From Nonlabens dokdonensis DSW-6 (GTDB taxonomy: Bacteria > Bacteroidota > Bacteroidia > Flavobacteriales > Flavobacteriaceae), in assembly GCF_000332115.1 (NCBI RefSeq), contig NC_020156.1, positions 496,001 to 560,000 on the forward strand: 64,000 nucleotides of DNA, in the 5' to 3' direction. The notes beneath the pieces were generated by a model, which worked only from the letters and a program-made list of their open reading frames with translations, was not told where the DNA came from and ran no database searches. The translations under genes and the position numbers were made by a program. Positions 45,216 through 54,753 of this stretch are shown in pieces (the first letter of the stretch is position 1; each line of letters starts with the position of its first letter).

Positions 45216-45238
45216 CAGCGGTTAAATTTTGAAGTTTG

Positions 45239-45254
45239 CGCTTTCGCGAAAACG
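45239..45254. repeat. Palindrome variant (CGCTTTCGCGAAAACG), between symporter subunit genes
   Basis: One mismatch in the right arm. It lies between two genes that must be expressed together, which argues against a strong terminator function. Confidence 0.85.
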
Positions 45255-45327
45255 AGATCACAACAATTAAATCAACTAACTATAAATCTACTGCTCTATT
45301 CAAGAGTAGTCACTTAAAGAAAATATT

Positions 45328-47118
45328 ATGAATGTTCAAATGTGGACTTATATACTCGTAGGAGTAACTTTTGCCCTTTACATAGGGATTGCGATATGGA
45401 CTCGTGCCGGTTCAACAAAAGAATTTTATGTTGCAGGTGGTGGCGTTTCTCCTCTTGCAAACGGTATGGCTACCGCTGCCGACTGGATGAGCGCTGCGTC
45501 ATTTATCTCTATGGCGGGAATCATTGCTTTTGCCGGTTATGACGGCTCCGTTTACCTTATGGGATGGACTGGTGGTTACGTATTATTAGCTTTATTACTG
45601 GCACCTTACCTAAGGAAGTTTGGAAAATTTACAGTACCTGATTTCATAGGCGATCGTTACTATTCTAAAACAGCTCGACTAGTAGCGGTATTTTGTGCCT
45701 TATTGGTTTCATTTACTTATGTAGCTGGTCAAATGCGTGGTGTAGGACTGGTTTTCTCCAGATTTCTAGAAGTAGAAATTAATACCGGTGTGATTATAGG
45801 AATGATTATCGTACTGTTTTATGCGGTACTCGGCGGAATGAAAGGAATCACATACACGCAAGTAGCACAGTATTGTGTATTGATTTTTGCCTTTACTGTT
45901 CCTGCGATATTTATTTCTATCCAAATGACAGGAAATCCTATACCTCAACTAGGAATGGGAAGCACACTAGCTGATGGTTCTGGAACTTATTTATTAGATA
46001 AACTTGATGGATTAAGTACGGATCTTGGTTTTGCTGCTTATACCGATGGGTCTAAATCTCTAGTAGACATATTTGCTATTACACTAGCCTTAATGGTAGG
46101 AACAGCAGGATTACCGCACGTTATTGTACGATTCTTTACCGTAAAACGTGTAAAAGATGCTCGTAAAAGTGCTGGATGGGCTTTATTGCTTATTGCTATT
46201 TTGTATACAATGGCGCCAGCTGTAGCGGTGTTTGCTAAAACAAATATGATAGACAGCGTAGTAGGTAAGTCTTATGCAGATCAGCCAGACTGGCTCAAGA
46301 ATTATGAGGAGCTGGGTTTAATTGCTTGGACTGATAAGAATGGTGATGGAATTGTGCAATACAGTCCAGGAAACGCCTTTACTAGCAAAAAACCAGAAGA
46401 AATCTATGATGGAAAAAACAGAACAGCATTAGGTTCTAGAGCGACTAAAAGTGTCGATAACTCAAATCCTAACGAGTTGTACATTGATAATGATATTATG
46501 GTGCTGGCAAATCCTGAAATTGCAAATCTACCAGGTTGGGTGATTGCACTCGTTGCTGCTGGAGCACTTGCCGCAGCACTATCTACAGCTGCTGGATTAT
46601 TATTAGTTATCTCTTCATCTGTTTCTCATGATTTAATTAAAAAGGTTGTCAACCCTAATATTTCTGAAAAAGGTGAATTAATTGCTGCACGTTTAAGTGC
46701 TGTAGGAGCTGTTTGTGTTGCTGGATATTTTGGAATCAATCCGCCTGGATTTGTTGCAGCTACGGTTGCTTTAGCTTTTGGTCTCGCAGCGGCTAGTTTT
46801 TTCCCATCTATTATTTTAGGAATATTCTACAAGCGCATGAATAAAGAAGGAGCAGTTGCCGGTATGGTAGTAGGTATAGTTACCATGCTTTTATACATGG
46901 TAAAATATAGATTAGGATGGTTTGATGAAGCTCTACCAGGTAAGGATGAATGGTGGTTCGGCATCTCTCCAGAAGGCTTTGGTACGATCGCTATGCTCAT
47001 AAACTTTGTGGTAAGTCTAGTAGTATGTCATTTCACATCGCCACCACCACAAGAGGTTCAGTATATTGTAGAAAATATACGTATCCCTAGCGGCGCTGGA
47101 GAAGCTACTGGTCACTAA
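45328..47118 (+). CDS. Cation/acetate-type symporter large subunit (VC_2705 family)
   Basis: This 596-residue member of the sodium:solute symporter family has about 13 helices. Marks include GWTGGYVLLALLLAPYLRKF, GKFTVPDFIGDRYYS and AAALSTAAGLLLVISSS; a large hydrophilic loop (about 305-395) is typical of the VC_2705 subfamily. It imports acetate or a similar short-chain acid. It pairs with the DUF4212 subunit upstream, and acyl-CoA synthetases are encoded downstream. Confidence 0.88.
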   Translation: MNVQMWTYILVGVTFALYIGIAIWTRAGSTKEFYVAGGGVSPLANGMATAADWMSAASFISMAGIIAFAGYDGSVYLMGWTGGYVLLALLLAPYLRKFGKFTVPDFIGDRYYSKTARLVAVFCALLVSFTYVAGQMRGVGLVFSRFLEVEINTGVIIGMIIVLFYAVLGGMKGITYTQVAQYCVLIFAFTVPAIFISIQMTGNPIPQLGMGSTLADGSGTYLLDKLDGLSTDLGFAAYTDGSKSLVDIFAITLALMVGTAGLPHVIVRFFTVKRVKDARKSAGWALLLIAILYTMAPAVAVFAKTNMIDSVVGKSYADQPDWLKNYEELGLIAWTDKNGDGIVQYSPGNAFTSKKPEEIYDGKNRTALGSRATKSVDNSNPNELYIDNDIMVLANPEIANLPGWVIALVAAGALAAALSTAAGLLLVISSSVSHDLIKKVVNPNISEKGELIAARLSAVGAVCVAGYFGINPPGFVAATVALAFGLAAASFFPSIILGIFYKRMNKEGAVAGMVVGIVTMLLYMVKYRLGWFDEALPGKDEWWFGISPEGFGTIAMLINFVVSLVVCHFTSPPPQEVQYIVENIRIPSGAGEATGH

Positions 47119-47119
47119 C

Positions 47120-47189
47120 ATTTCCGCGCAGGCGGAAATCCCACGAAGGTGGGAATCTAGAGTAGGCGGAAATCCCACGCAGGTGGTAA
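47120..47189 (+). repeat. Hairpin-containing repeat with a 34-bp tandem duplication
   Basis: A 26-bp unit beginning AGGCGGAAATCCCACG is present at 47130-47155 and again at 47164-47189 (24 of 26 identical, offset 34). The first copy includes the hairpins ATTTCCGC/GCGGAAAT (47120-47139) and TCCCAC/GTGGGA (47139-47154). Confidence 0.8.
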
Positions 47190-47279
47190 CCTAACTTGAT
47201 TGGATATCTCAATAACGATGCAGTCTGAAGATTTTAAATGAGTAATCAGAATCCATAGATATCCATGATTTAATTCAAG

Positions 47280-47310
47280 CTGCACTTTCCCTAGAAGTGC
47301 AGTTTGTTTT
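47280..47310 (+). terminator. Terminator for the symporter operon
   Basis: An 8-bp stem (47280-47287 CTGCACTT with 47295-47302) is followed by TTTGTTTTT. Confidence 0.75.
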
Positions 47311-47315
47311 TATCT

Positions 47316-47331
47316 CGCTTTCGCGAAAGCG
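47316..47331. repeat. Palindrome copy (CGCTTTCGCGAAAGCG), intergenic
   Basis: A perfect copy 5 bp beyond the terminator T-run of the symporter operon. Confidence 0.95.
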
Positions 47332-47449
47332 AAATAACTAAAGATTAATCATTAAATAGTATCTTGAGAGTCAATTTTAAGGATTAAAATTTTGAATAGA
47401 AGATTACCTTCTTGAATTTAAAAACCCATGCAGTCTAGCTGGAATTAAA

Positions 47450-47641
47450 ATGAAAAAAAGACACCAACAAAAACTTGTTATTCTATCTATAGGACTAGTA
47501 ATTTTCTTGAATGTACCCATCATATTTATATTTAATAGTGAGTTCTCAATTTTAGGAGTACCAGTCTTATATGCGTACATTTTTTTAGTGTGGTTGTTGA
47601 GTGTAATTATAACTTTTACAGTGATTAAAAGATATGCCTAG
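47450..47641 (+). CDS. Small two-helix membrane protein upstream of the symporter-kinase
   Basis: The 63-residue product has a basic start (MKKRHQQK), two transmembrane helices (about 9-27 and 34-58), and a short tail. It resembles the small DUF3311-like partners found before sodium:solute symporters. Its stop overlaps the start of the symporter-kinase gene by 8 bp, so the two are translationally coupled and may form one complex. Confidence 0.7.
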   Translation: MKKRHQQKLVILSIGLVIFLNVPIIFIFNSEFSILGVPVLYAYIFLVWLLSVIITFTVIKRYA

Positions 47642-50321
47642 CTACGCCATCATATTAGTGATTGTGGGATATTTATCGCTCTTATTTGCGATAGGGATCT
47701 GGGCAGACCGTAGGTCAAAATCTAAATGGGTGCATAATCCATGGGTCTATGCCTTGTCTCTTGCAGTATATTGCAGTGCTTGGACCTATTATGGTAGCGT
47801 GGGAATTGCAGCCACCAGTGGTGTAAGCTTCTTAACGACCTATCTAGGTCCAGTGATCGCTTTGCCATTATGGATATTAATTTTAAAACGAGTAGTTCTT
47901 ATTTCAAAGCAGTATCAAGTCGCCAGTATTGCCGATTTTATTTCGCTACGTTATGGAAACAACCGTTCTATAGGTGCGATAGTAACTATAATTTGTGTTG
48001 TTGCTGTTTTACCTTATATCGCCTTACAATTAAAAGCAGTTTCAGAGACTTTTGATATACTCTCAGACAGCTCAAAAAGCACCAGCATTTTTACAGACAG
48101 TACTTTTTACATAGCGGTACTGCTTGCGGTGTTCGTGGCGCTTTTTGGAACTCAAACTACTGATGCCTCTCGCAGGCGCAGCGGTCTTGTTTTCACAGTT
48201 GCCGTAGAAAGCTTGCTGAAGCTGGTTTTCTTTTTGATCATAGGTATTTATATTACCTTTTACTTGTTTGATGGAACGACCGATATTTATGAACAAGTCT
48301 CAGCTTTAGATGGTTTTGAAAATCTAGCCACCTTTTCAAATATGGAAGCCAGTATCAACTGGTATTTTATGATCGCGCTATCGTTTTTTGCGATATTCTT
48401 ATTGCCTAGACAGTTTCAAGTTAGTGTGGTAGAAAACACCTCAACAAATCATTTGAAAAAAGCAAGTTGGGTATTCCCTTTGTACTTATTGCTCTTTAAT
48501 GTATTTGTAATTTTTATCGCATGGGCAGGAAAATTATTGCTTTCTGGAGATGTAAACCCAGATTATTATACGCTGCATTTGCCGCTAGAACATGGTCATC
48601 AACTTTTAGGATTAATGGTTTTCTTAGGTGGTTTATCGTCCGTGATTTCTATGGTAGTAGTAAGTGCTCTTGCTTTGAGCACCATGATCAGTAATAACCT
48701 CATTATTCCATATGGGTTTTTAAAAGTGCTTAATAAGAGTAACCCTAGCAGCAATGCGCGTAATATTAAAAATATACGTAGAGTTTCTATTTTCATCTTG
48801 ATTATAGGCGCTTACTTTTTCTATGTGAACTTTAATATTCAGTTGTCACTCTTTAGTATAGGGTTAATTGCTTTTGTGATCATAGCACAACTCGCACCTG
48901 CCTTTTTTATAGGCTTGTTTTGGAATCGTGGTAGTGCTGCGGCTGCAAAAATGGGAATCCTTGCTGGATCATCAGTTACTTTTTACACACTTGCATTACC
49001 TTTTATAAACGAAGTTTTTGTAGAAGGTAGCACCTTAGTAAGCAATGGGCCTTTTGACATAGTACTTTTAAAACCTTATGAACTTTTTGGACTGGATTTT
49101 ATGCCGCCAGTAACCCATGCATTTTTTTGGTCGATGGTTTTTAATGTGATGTTCTATTTGATTTTCTCAGTGATCAAAAAAGGTAATTACAGAGAGCGTA
49201 ATTATGCTGAACTTGTTGTTAACGCATCAAGTTATGGAGATTTACAAGAAAACGCCTTTGTATGGCGTGGAGAAGCTTATGTATCTGAAATAAGAAAAGC
49301 ACTCACACGATTTTTAGGAGAGAAGCGCACGGCTCGAGCACTCGACATTTTCTATCGCAAGTATGATCTGAATCCGCAAGAAGAAAAAGCCGATGCTCGT
49401 CTGGTCAACTTTTCAGAAAAACTACTCACTGGTTCTATAGGTGCTGCCAGCGCTAAGCTCATGATAAGCAGTGTGGTAAAAGAACAACCAGTAACCTTAC
49501 CAGAAGTACTTAAAATCTTAGAAGAAAGTAAAGAAACTATAACTGCAAATAAACAACTACAACAACAATCCCACGATTTAAAAAGGCTTACAAATAATCT
49601 TCAAGAAGCAAATGAAGCACTTGTAGAAAAAGACCGTCAGAAAGATGAGTTTCTCGATACCGTAGCACACGAACTTAAAACACCTACAGCTTCCATAAGA
49701 GCTGCTAGCGAGATCCTTGCCGATGCTGATGATATGCCGAAAGAACTAAAGCAAAAATTCCTTAACAACATTGTCAATGATGCCGATAGACTGGCGGTTT
49801 TGATTACTAATATTCTAGATCTTGAAAAATTATCCAGCGGTCGTGAAATTATGGATAAAAGGGAACACTTGTTAAAAAACACTGTAACTAAAGCAGTGGA
49901 TGGCATCTATCAACTTGCGCTCAAAAAAGGTGTTCAGATTGAAGTAAATGAAGTAGAAAATATAAGCATGTTTTACGATGAAGACCGCATTCTACAAGTC
50001 TTTACAAACTTACTATCTAATAGTATCAAGTTTGTACCTGAAGGCAGCGGCTTGATTACCATTAACACTCGACATAACAGCGATAAAGTTATCATGTCGT
50101 TTGAAGATAATGGTAAAGGAATCCCGCCAGAAGATATGCAGTACATCTTTGAAAAGTTTTATCAATCTAATGATCAGAATGTTAAGAAGCCTATCGGCAG
50201 TGGTATGGGACTCGCCATAAGCCGTCACATTATAGAAAGTCATAATGGAACCATTAACGTGGATCCTGATTTTAAAAGAGGAGCCCGATTTATAGTAGAA
50301 TTAAAAACAGCAGGAAAATGA
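47634..50321 (+). CDS. Symporter-histidine kinase hybrid (CrbS/CbrA-like)
   Basis: This 895-residue sensor has an N-terminal sodium:solute symporter domain of about 13 helices (1-515), a STAC linker (about 530-620, GAASAKLMISS), a coiled segment, then HisKA with the phospho-acceptor His679 (HELKTPTAS) and HATPase with N-box (FTNLLSNSIKF), G1 (DNGKGIPPED) and G2 (GSGMGLAISR). In CrbS/CrbR systems this fusion senses acetate and controls acetyl-CoA synthetase. The response regulator gene overlaps it by 4 bp and two acyl-CoA synthetases follow. Confidence 0.9.
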   Translation: MPSYAIILVIVGYLSLLFAIGIWADRRSKSKWVHNPWVYALSLAVYCSAWTYYGSVGIAATSGVSFLTTYLGPVIALPLWILILKRVVLISKQYQVASIADFISLRYGNNRSIGAIVTIICVVAVLPYIALQLKAVSETFDILSDSSKSTSIFTDSTFYIAVLLAVFVALFGTQTTDASRRRSGLVFTVAVESLLKLVFFLIIGIYITFYLFDGTTDIYEQVSALDGFENLATFSNMEASINWYFMIALSFFAIFLLPRQFQVSVVENTSTNHLKKASWVFPLYLLLFNVFVIFIAWAGKLLLSGDVNPDYYTLHLPLEHGHQLLGLMVFLGGLSSVISMVVVSALALSTMISNNLIIPYGFLKVLNKSNPSSNARNIKNIRRVSIFILIIGAYFFYVNFNIQLSLFSIGLIAFVIIAQLAPAFFIGLFWNRGSAAAAKMGILAGSSVTFYTLALPFINEVFVEGSTLVSNGPFDIVLLKPYELFGLDFMPPVTHAFFWSMVFNVMFYLIFSVIKKGNYRERNYAELVVNASSYGDLQENAFVWRGEAYVSEIRKALTRFLGEKRTARALDIFYRKYDLNPQEEKADARLVNFSEKLLTGSIGAASAKLMISSVVKEQPVTLPEVLKILEESKETITANKQLQQQSHDLKRLTNNLQEANEALVEKDRQKDEFLDTVAHELKTPTASIRAASEILADADDMPKELKQKFLNNIVNDADRLAVLITNILDLEKLSSGREIMDKREHLLKNTVTKAVDGIYQLALKKGVQIEVNEVENISMFYDEDRILQVFTNLLSNSIKFVPEGSGLITINTRHNSDKVIMSFEDNGKGIPPEDMQYIFEKFYQSNDQNVKKPIGSGMGLAISRHIIESHNGTINVDPDFKRGARFIVELKTAGK

Positions 50322-50683
50322 AGAAGATTTTAATAGTAGATGATGAACCTAACATAGTGATGTCACTGGAGTATGCCTTTCAAAAACAAGGTTACCACGT
50401 GTTTATCGCTAGAGATGGAAGTGAGGCGCTGGTTATCATGGAACGCGAGCATCCAGATGTTGTTATTCTCGACGTGATGATGCCACAGGTAGATGGTTAT
50501 GAAACCATTAAAATGATAAAGGAGAATCCCGCTTTCGCGAAAGCGAGAGTCATCTTCCTATCTGCAAAAAGCAAAGCAGCCGATATAGAAAAAGGTCTCA
50601 ATCTAGGTGCTGACCAATATTTTACGAAACCATTTTCTGTAAAAAAACTCATTACTGCGGTAGATCATTTAATAAGAATATAG
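50318..50683 (+). CDS. Receiver-only response regulator (CrbR position)
   Basis: This 121-residue receiver domain has acidic DD at 8-9, phospho-acceptor Asp52 (ILDVMMP), Ser82 and Lys104 (FTKPF). It contains no DNA-binding output, unlike CrbR, which carries a LuxR-type HTH. The signal must pass to another protein, or the domain acts by protein contact. A palindrome copy encodes residues 71-76 (PAFAKA) in the loop before strand 4. It overlaps the kinase gene by 4 bp. Confidence 0.92.
   Translation: MKKILIVDDEPNIVMSLEYAFQKQGYHVFIARDGSEALVIMEREHPDVVILDVMMPQVDGYETIKMIKENPAFAKARVIFLSAKSKAADIEKGLNLGADQYFTKPFSVKKLITAVDHLIRI
50530..50545. repeat. Palindrome copy (CGCTTTCGCGAAAGCG) inside the response regulator gene
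   Basis: A perfect copy, read as AFAKA, the same frame as in the VOC gene. Confidence 0.95.
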
Positions 50684-50685
50684 TT

Positions 50686-52599
50686 ATGGATTACAATTCA
50701 TTTTATCAAAAAAGCATAAATGCTCCTGAAGGTTTCTGGCAAGAGCAAAGCAATGCCATAGAATGGTTTCAAAAACCAAAAAACATCTTATCTAAAAATA
50801 CAGACGACTATTATCACTGGTTTCAAGACGGAAAAACAAACCTGAGCTATTTATGTATTGATAAACATATTAAGGATGGTTACGGAGAACAAAATGCTAT
50901 CATTTATGATAGTCCAGTAACTGACACTAAAAAGTTCATCACTTTTAATGAGTTGCATCAAGAGGTTTCCAAACTCGCTGGTGGATTACAATCTTTAGGA
51001 TTAAAAAAGGGTGATACTTGTCTCATTTATATGCCTATGATACCACAGGCTATTTATGCCATGCTAGCTTGCGCTAGATTAGGAGTTATACATTCAGTGG
51101 TATTTGGTGGTTTTGCGCCTCATGAGCTTGCTATACGTATAGATGACTGTAAACCTAAAGCAGTCATAACAGCTTCTCACGGTATAGAAATTAAACGTAT
51201 CATACCTTATAAGCCTTTTGTGGACCAGGCGATGGAAGAATCAAGTTTTAAACCTCAAAATGTGATTCTTTATAATAGAGATAACGCACCATTGAGTGTT
51301 GTTAAATCTTATGATATTGATTACTCGGAGCTTGTAAAAAAATCAAATCCTGTCGAACCAGTAGAGTTAAATTCCACACATCCATCTTATATTCTATATA
51401 CCTCTGGAACCACGGGAACACCTAAAGGAATCATAAGAGACACTGGAGGCTATGCTACCGCATTAAAGTTTTCAATGAAATATGTCTATGGAGTTGAAGA
51501 AGGGGAAAGATATTGGGGAGCAAGTGATGTAGGTTGGGTAGTAGGTCATAGTTACATTGTCTATGCGCCACTTATTAATCGCAATACAACTATTTTGTTT
51601 GAAGGTAAGCCTATCAAAACTCCAGATGCCAGTACTTTCTGGAGAGTAATAAGTGAACATCAAGTGAGTGTCATGTTAACCGCACCTACCGCTATCAGAG
51701 CGATTAAGAAAGAAGATCCTCATGGAGATTTTATTAAAAAATATGATTTATCTTCTTTAAAATACCAGTTCCTCGCTGGAGAGCGTTGTGATGCTGCCAC
51801 ATTAAAATGGACACAAGACCAGCTCAAAGTTCCAGTTATCGATCACTGGTGGCAAACAGAAAGTGGCTGGCCCATGCTTGCCAACATGGCTGGTGTAGAA
51901 TTACTACCTATTAAATCTGGTAGTGCTGGAAAACCAGTTTGTGGTTATGATATTCAAGTTTTAGATGAAAACGGCAGTCCAGCTGCAGCAAATACCGAAG
52001 GATATATAGCTGTTAAATTACCATTACCTCCTGGAACTCTACTCGATATTTGGGAGAATACCCAACGATTTAAAAAAGGGTATTTAGAACGTTTTCCAGG
52101 ATACTACTTTTCTGGTGATGGTGGTTATAAAGATGAAGATGGTTATGTTTTTATTACTGGTCGTGTAGACGATATCATAAATGTTGCAGGACACAGACTC
52201 TCCACTGCCGAAATGGAAGAAATCGTCTCCAGTCATGCAGACGTAGCAGAGTGTGCCGTTTTTGGAATCCATTGTGATTTAAAAGGACAGCAACCTTTAG
52301 GTCTTGTTGTCTTGAAAACGAATCACGTTCATTCTATGAAGGATATTCAAAATCAAATCGTCCAAAACGTACGACAAGAAATAGGAGCTGTAGCCTCATT
52401 TAAAAATGTGCTGATTGTACAAAGATTACCTAAAACACGCAGCGGTAAAACCTTAAGAAAATTGCTGCGCAATATTGCCGACGAACATGAATATAAAATA
52501 CCATCCACTATAGACGATGTCTTGATCATAGACGAAATAAAGAGTGTTTATCAAACACACTTCATAGGAATACACAATCAAAATAAACTGATAAATTAA
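50686..52599 (+). CDS. Acyl-CoA synthetase, propionyl-CoA synthetase-like (PrpE)
   Basis: The 637-residue AMP-forming ligase has the P-loop YTSGTTGTPKGI, DVGWVVGHSYIVY, the adenylate motif WWQTESGWPM, and the C-terminal hinge with the catalytic Lys in TRSGKTLRKLLR. WQTES in place of WQTET, with WAxx differences in the acyl pocket, suggests propionate or another short acid over acetate; this is inference. It lies 2 bp after the response regulator and 5 bp before acs, all one operon. Confidence 0.85.
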   Translation: MDYNSFYQKSINAPEGFWQEQSNAIEWFQKPKNILSKNTDDYYHWFQDGKTNLSYLCIDKHIKDGYGEQNAIIYDSPVTDTKKFITFNELHQEVSKLAGGLQSLGLKKGDTCLIYMPMIPQAIYAMLACARLGVIHSVVFGGFAPHELAIRIDDCKPKAVITASHGIEIKRIIPYKPFVDQAMEESSFKPQNVILYNRDNAPLSVVKSYDIDYSELVKKSNPVEPVELNSTHPSYILYTSGTTGTPKGIIRDTGGYATALKFSMKYVYGVEEGERYWGASDVGWVVGHSYIVYAPLINRNTTILFEGKPIKTPDASTFWRVISEHQVSVMLTAPTAIRAIKKEDPHGDFIKKYDLSSLKYQFLAGERCDAATLKWTQDQLKVPVIDHWWQTESGWPMLANMAGVELLPIKSGSAGKPVCGYDIQVLDENGSPAAANTEGYIAVKLPLPPGTLLDIWENTQRFKKGYLERFPGYYFSGDGGYKDEDGYVFITGRVDDIINVAGHRLSTAEMEEIVSSHADVAECAVFGIHCDLKGQQPLGLVVLKTNHVHSMKDIQNQIVQNVRQEIGAVASFKNVLIVQRLPKTRSGKTLRKLLRNIADEHEYKIPSTIDDVLIIDEIKSVYQTHFIGIHNQNKLIN

Positions 52600-52604
52600 T
52601 AATT

Positions 52605-54515
52605 ATGAGTAATTACCACATAAAACATTTAGAAGAATACTGGCAAGTTTATAGAAAGTCAGTGCGCAATCCAGAGAATTTTTGGGAAGAAATAGCAGAG
52701 GAACATTTTTTATGGAGAAAGAAATGGAACAAAGTCCTGAGTTGGGATTTTTCAAAACCAGAAGTAAAATGGTTTGAAGGAGCGCAACTTAATATCACAG
52801 AAAACTGTATCGATAGGCATCTCGCCACTCGTGCAGATAAAACAGCGATTTTATTTGAACCTAATGACCCAAATGAAGGTGCTCAACACATAAGCTATAG
52901 AGAGTTGCATGAACGCGTTTCTAAATTTGCAAACGTACTTAAATCACAAGGAGTAGAAAAAGGCGATCGAGTTTGTATCTACTTGCCTATGATTCCAGAA
53001 CTGGCTGTATCAGTATTGGCATGTGCTAGAATAGGCGCGATTCATTCGGTGGTTTTTGCCGGTTTTAGTGCTACGGCATTAGCTACTCGTATTAATGATT
53101 GTGATTGTAGAATGGTTATTTGTAGCGATGGAAGTTACCGTGGTAAAAAAACCATTGACTTGAAGTCTATTGTAGATGAAGCGCTAGAGAACTGTCCTGG
53201 CGTGACTACAAATCTTGTAGTTAATAGAACTGGTGGAAAAGTCACCATGAAAGAAGGACGAGATACTTGGATCCAACCACTTCTTGATGCGGCCGATGCG
53301 ACTTGTAAAGCAACCATCATGGATGCTGAGGATCCGTTGTTTATTCTTTATACTTCTGGTTCTACCGGAAAACCCAAAGGAATGGTGCATACCACAGGTG
53401 GTTACATGGTTTATGCAGCATACAGTTTCAAAAATGTGTTCCAGTACCGTGAGAATGATGTGTATTGGTGTACGGCGGACATTGGTTGGATTACAGGTCA
53501 TAGTTATATCGTTTACGGTCCATTGGCAAATGGTGCCACTACGGTAATGTTTGAAGGAGTTCCTTCTTATCCAGATTATGGACGTTTTTGGGAAATTGTA
53601 GAAAAGCACAAAATCACTCAGTTTTATACAGCGCCTACTGCGATTAGAGCACTTGCCAAAGAAAACCTAGACTACGTAGAGAAATATGACTTATCTAGTT
53701 TAAAAGTATTGGGAACTGTAGGAGAACCTATAAATGAAGAAGCGTGGCACTGGTATAATGATCACGTAGGTAAAAAGAACAGCCCGATTGTTGATACTTG
53801 GTGGCAAACAGAAACTGGCGGAATCATGATCAGTCCGATTCCTTATTCCACGCCTACCATTCCTACTTTTGCGACCTTGCCACTACCAGGAATTCAGCCA
53901 GCATTAATGGACGAGCATGGTCAAGAAATTATAGGAAACCAAGTAGAAGGAAGATTGACCATAAAATTCCCATGGCCATCAATGGCACGTACGATTTATG
54001 GAAATCACGAGCGTTATAGAGATACGTATTTCAGCGCTTATAAAAATATGTACTTTACAGGAGATGGAGCTCGTCGCGATGCTGTAGGATATTATAGAAT
54101 CACCGGTCGTGTGGACGATGTCATTATAGTAAGCGGTCATAACTTAGGAACCGCACCTATCGAAGATGCTATTAATGAACATCCAGCTGTTGCAGAAAGT
54201 GCTATCGTAGGATTCCCGCACGATATTAAAGGAAATGCGCTTTATGGTTATATCACCTTGAAAGAGACTGGCGAAGATCGTAATCAAGATAATCTGCGCA
54301 AAGAAATCAATCAGTTGATTACAGACCGTATAGGCCCTATAGCAAAGCTGGATAAAATTCAGTTTACTAACGGATTGCCTAAAACGCGCAGCGGTAAAAT
54401 CATGCGACGTATTTTGAGAAAAATAGCCGGTAAAGACACCGGTAATATGGGAGACACGAGTACACTTCTCAATCCAGAAGTAGTACAAGAGATCATGGAT
54501 AATGCTTTGGTGTAA
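52605..54515 (+). CDS. acs: Acetyl-CoA synthetase
   Basis: The 636-residue AMP-forming enzyme activates acetate to acetyl-CoA. Motifs are YTSGSTGKPKGMVHTTGGYM, DIGWITGHSYIVYGPL, TWWQTETGGIMISP, and the hinge and acetylatable Lys in KTRSGKIMRRILRKIA. The length is standard. It is the last gene of the sensor-regulator-synthetase operon and supplies acetyl-CoA from acetate taken up by the symporter. Confidence 0.93.
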   Translation: MSNYHIKHLEEYWQVYRKSVRNPENFWEEIAEEHFLWRKKWNKVLSWDFSKPEVKWFEGAQLNITENCIDRHLATRADKTAILFEPNDPNEGAQHISYRELHERVSKFANVLKSQGVEKGDRVCIYLPMIPELAVSVLACARIGAIHSVVFAGFSATALATRINDCDCRMVICSDGSYRGKKTIDLKSIVDEALENCPGVTTNLVVNRTGGKVTMKEGRDTWIQPLLDAADATCKATIMDAEDPLFILYTSGSTGKPKGMVHTTGGYMVYAAYSFKNVFQYRENDVYWCTADIGWITGHSYIVYGPLANGATTVMFEGVPSYPDYGRFWEIVEKHKITQFYTAPTAIRALAKENLDYVEKYDLSSLKVLGTVGEPINEEAWHWYNDHVGKKNSPIVDTWWQTETGGIMISPIPYSTPTIPTFATLPLPGIQPALMDEHGQEIIGNQVEGRLTIKFPWPSMARTIYGNHERYRDTYFSAYKNMYFTGDGARRDAVGYYRITGRVDDVIIVSGHNLGTAPIEDAINEHPAVAESAIVGFPHDIKGNALYGYITLKETGEDRNQDNLRKEINQLITDRIGPIAKLDKIQFTNGLPKTRSGKIMRRILRKIAGKDTGNMGDTSTLLNPEVVQEIMDNALV

Positions 54516-54535
54516 TTTTTTGATAGTTTTAATCT

Positions 54536-54551
54536 CGCTTTCGCGAAAGCG
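54536..54551. repeat. Palindrome copy (CGCTTTCGCGAAAGCG) after acs
   Basis: A perfect copy 20 bp after the acs stop. Its right half is also the start of a 48-bp imperfect direct duplication. Confidence 0.95.
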
Positions 54552-54620
54552 TAATGACTAATCAGAAGTTTATGCTGCATTTATTGCGGTACGAAAGCGT
54601 GATGCCTAATTAGAAGTTTA
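54544..54620 (+). repeat. Direct duplication beginning in the palindrome
   Basis: The 29-bp unit at 54544-54572 (starting CGAAAGCGTAATGACTAATC) recurs at 54592-54620 with three changes (offset 48). The second unit starts with the right half of the palindrome but lacks the left half. Confidence 0.85.
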
Positions 54621-54677
54621 TATAGCAGTTAATCGAAGTTTTAAAGTAGCATCATAACTAAATTTATACAAACTAAA

Positions 54678-54711
54678 AACCTGCCTTTATCAAAGAGGCA
54701 GGTTTGTTTTT
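54678..54711 (+). terminator. Terminator of the acs operon
   Basis: A 10-bp stem (54678-54687 AAACCTGCCT with 54697-54706) is followed by GTTTTT. Confidence 0.8.
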
Positions 54712-54753
54712 AAGCAGCACATTTTAAAAACAATATCTTTACCATCCTTAACT

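Larger units (their letters stand above)
47119..47449. other. Intergenic region rich in repeats
   Basis: This gap of 331 bp holds two adjacent hairpins with a partial tandem copy (47120-47189), a terminator (47280-47302), and a palindrome copy (47316-47331). It has no gene. It separates the symporter genes from the sensor kinase operon. Confidence 0.6.

Noticed and set aside
45239..45254. The palindrome as a transcription terminator
   Set aside because: This copy lies between two symporter subunit genes that must be co-expressed, other copies are inside genes, and there is no T-run; a general terminator role does not fit.
53284..53547. Open frames inside acs in other frames
   Set aside because: They are shadows of the acs reading frame, with no start context and no family match.
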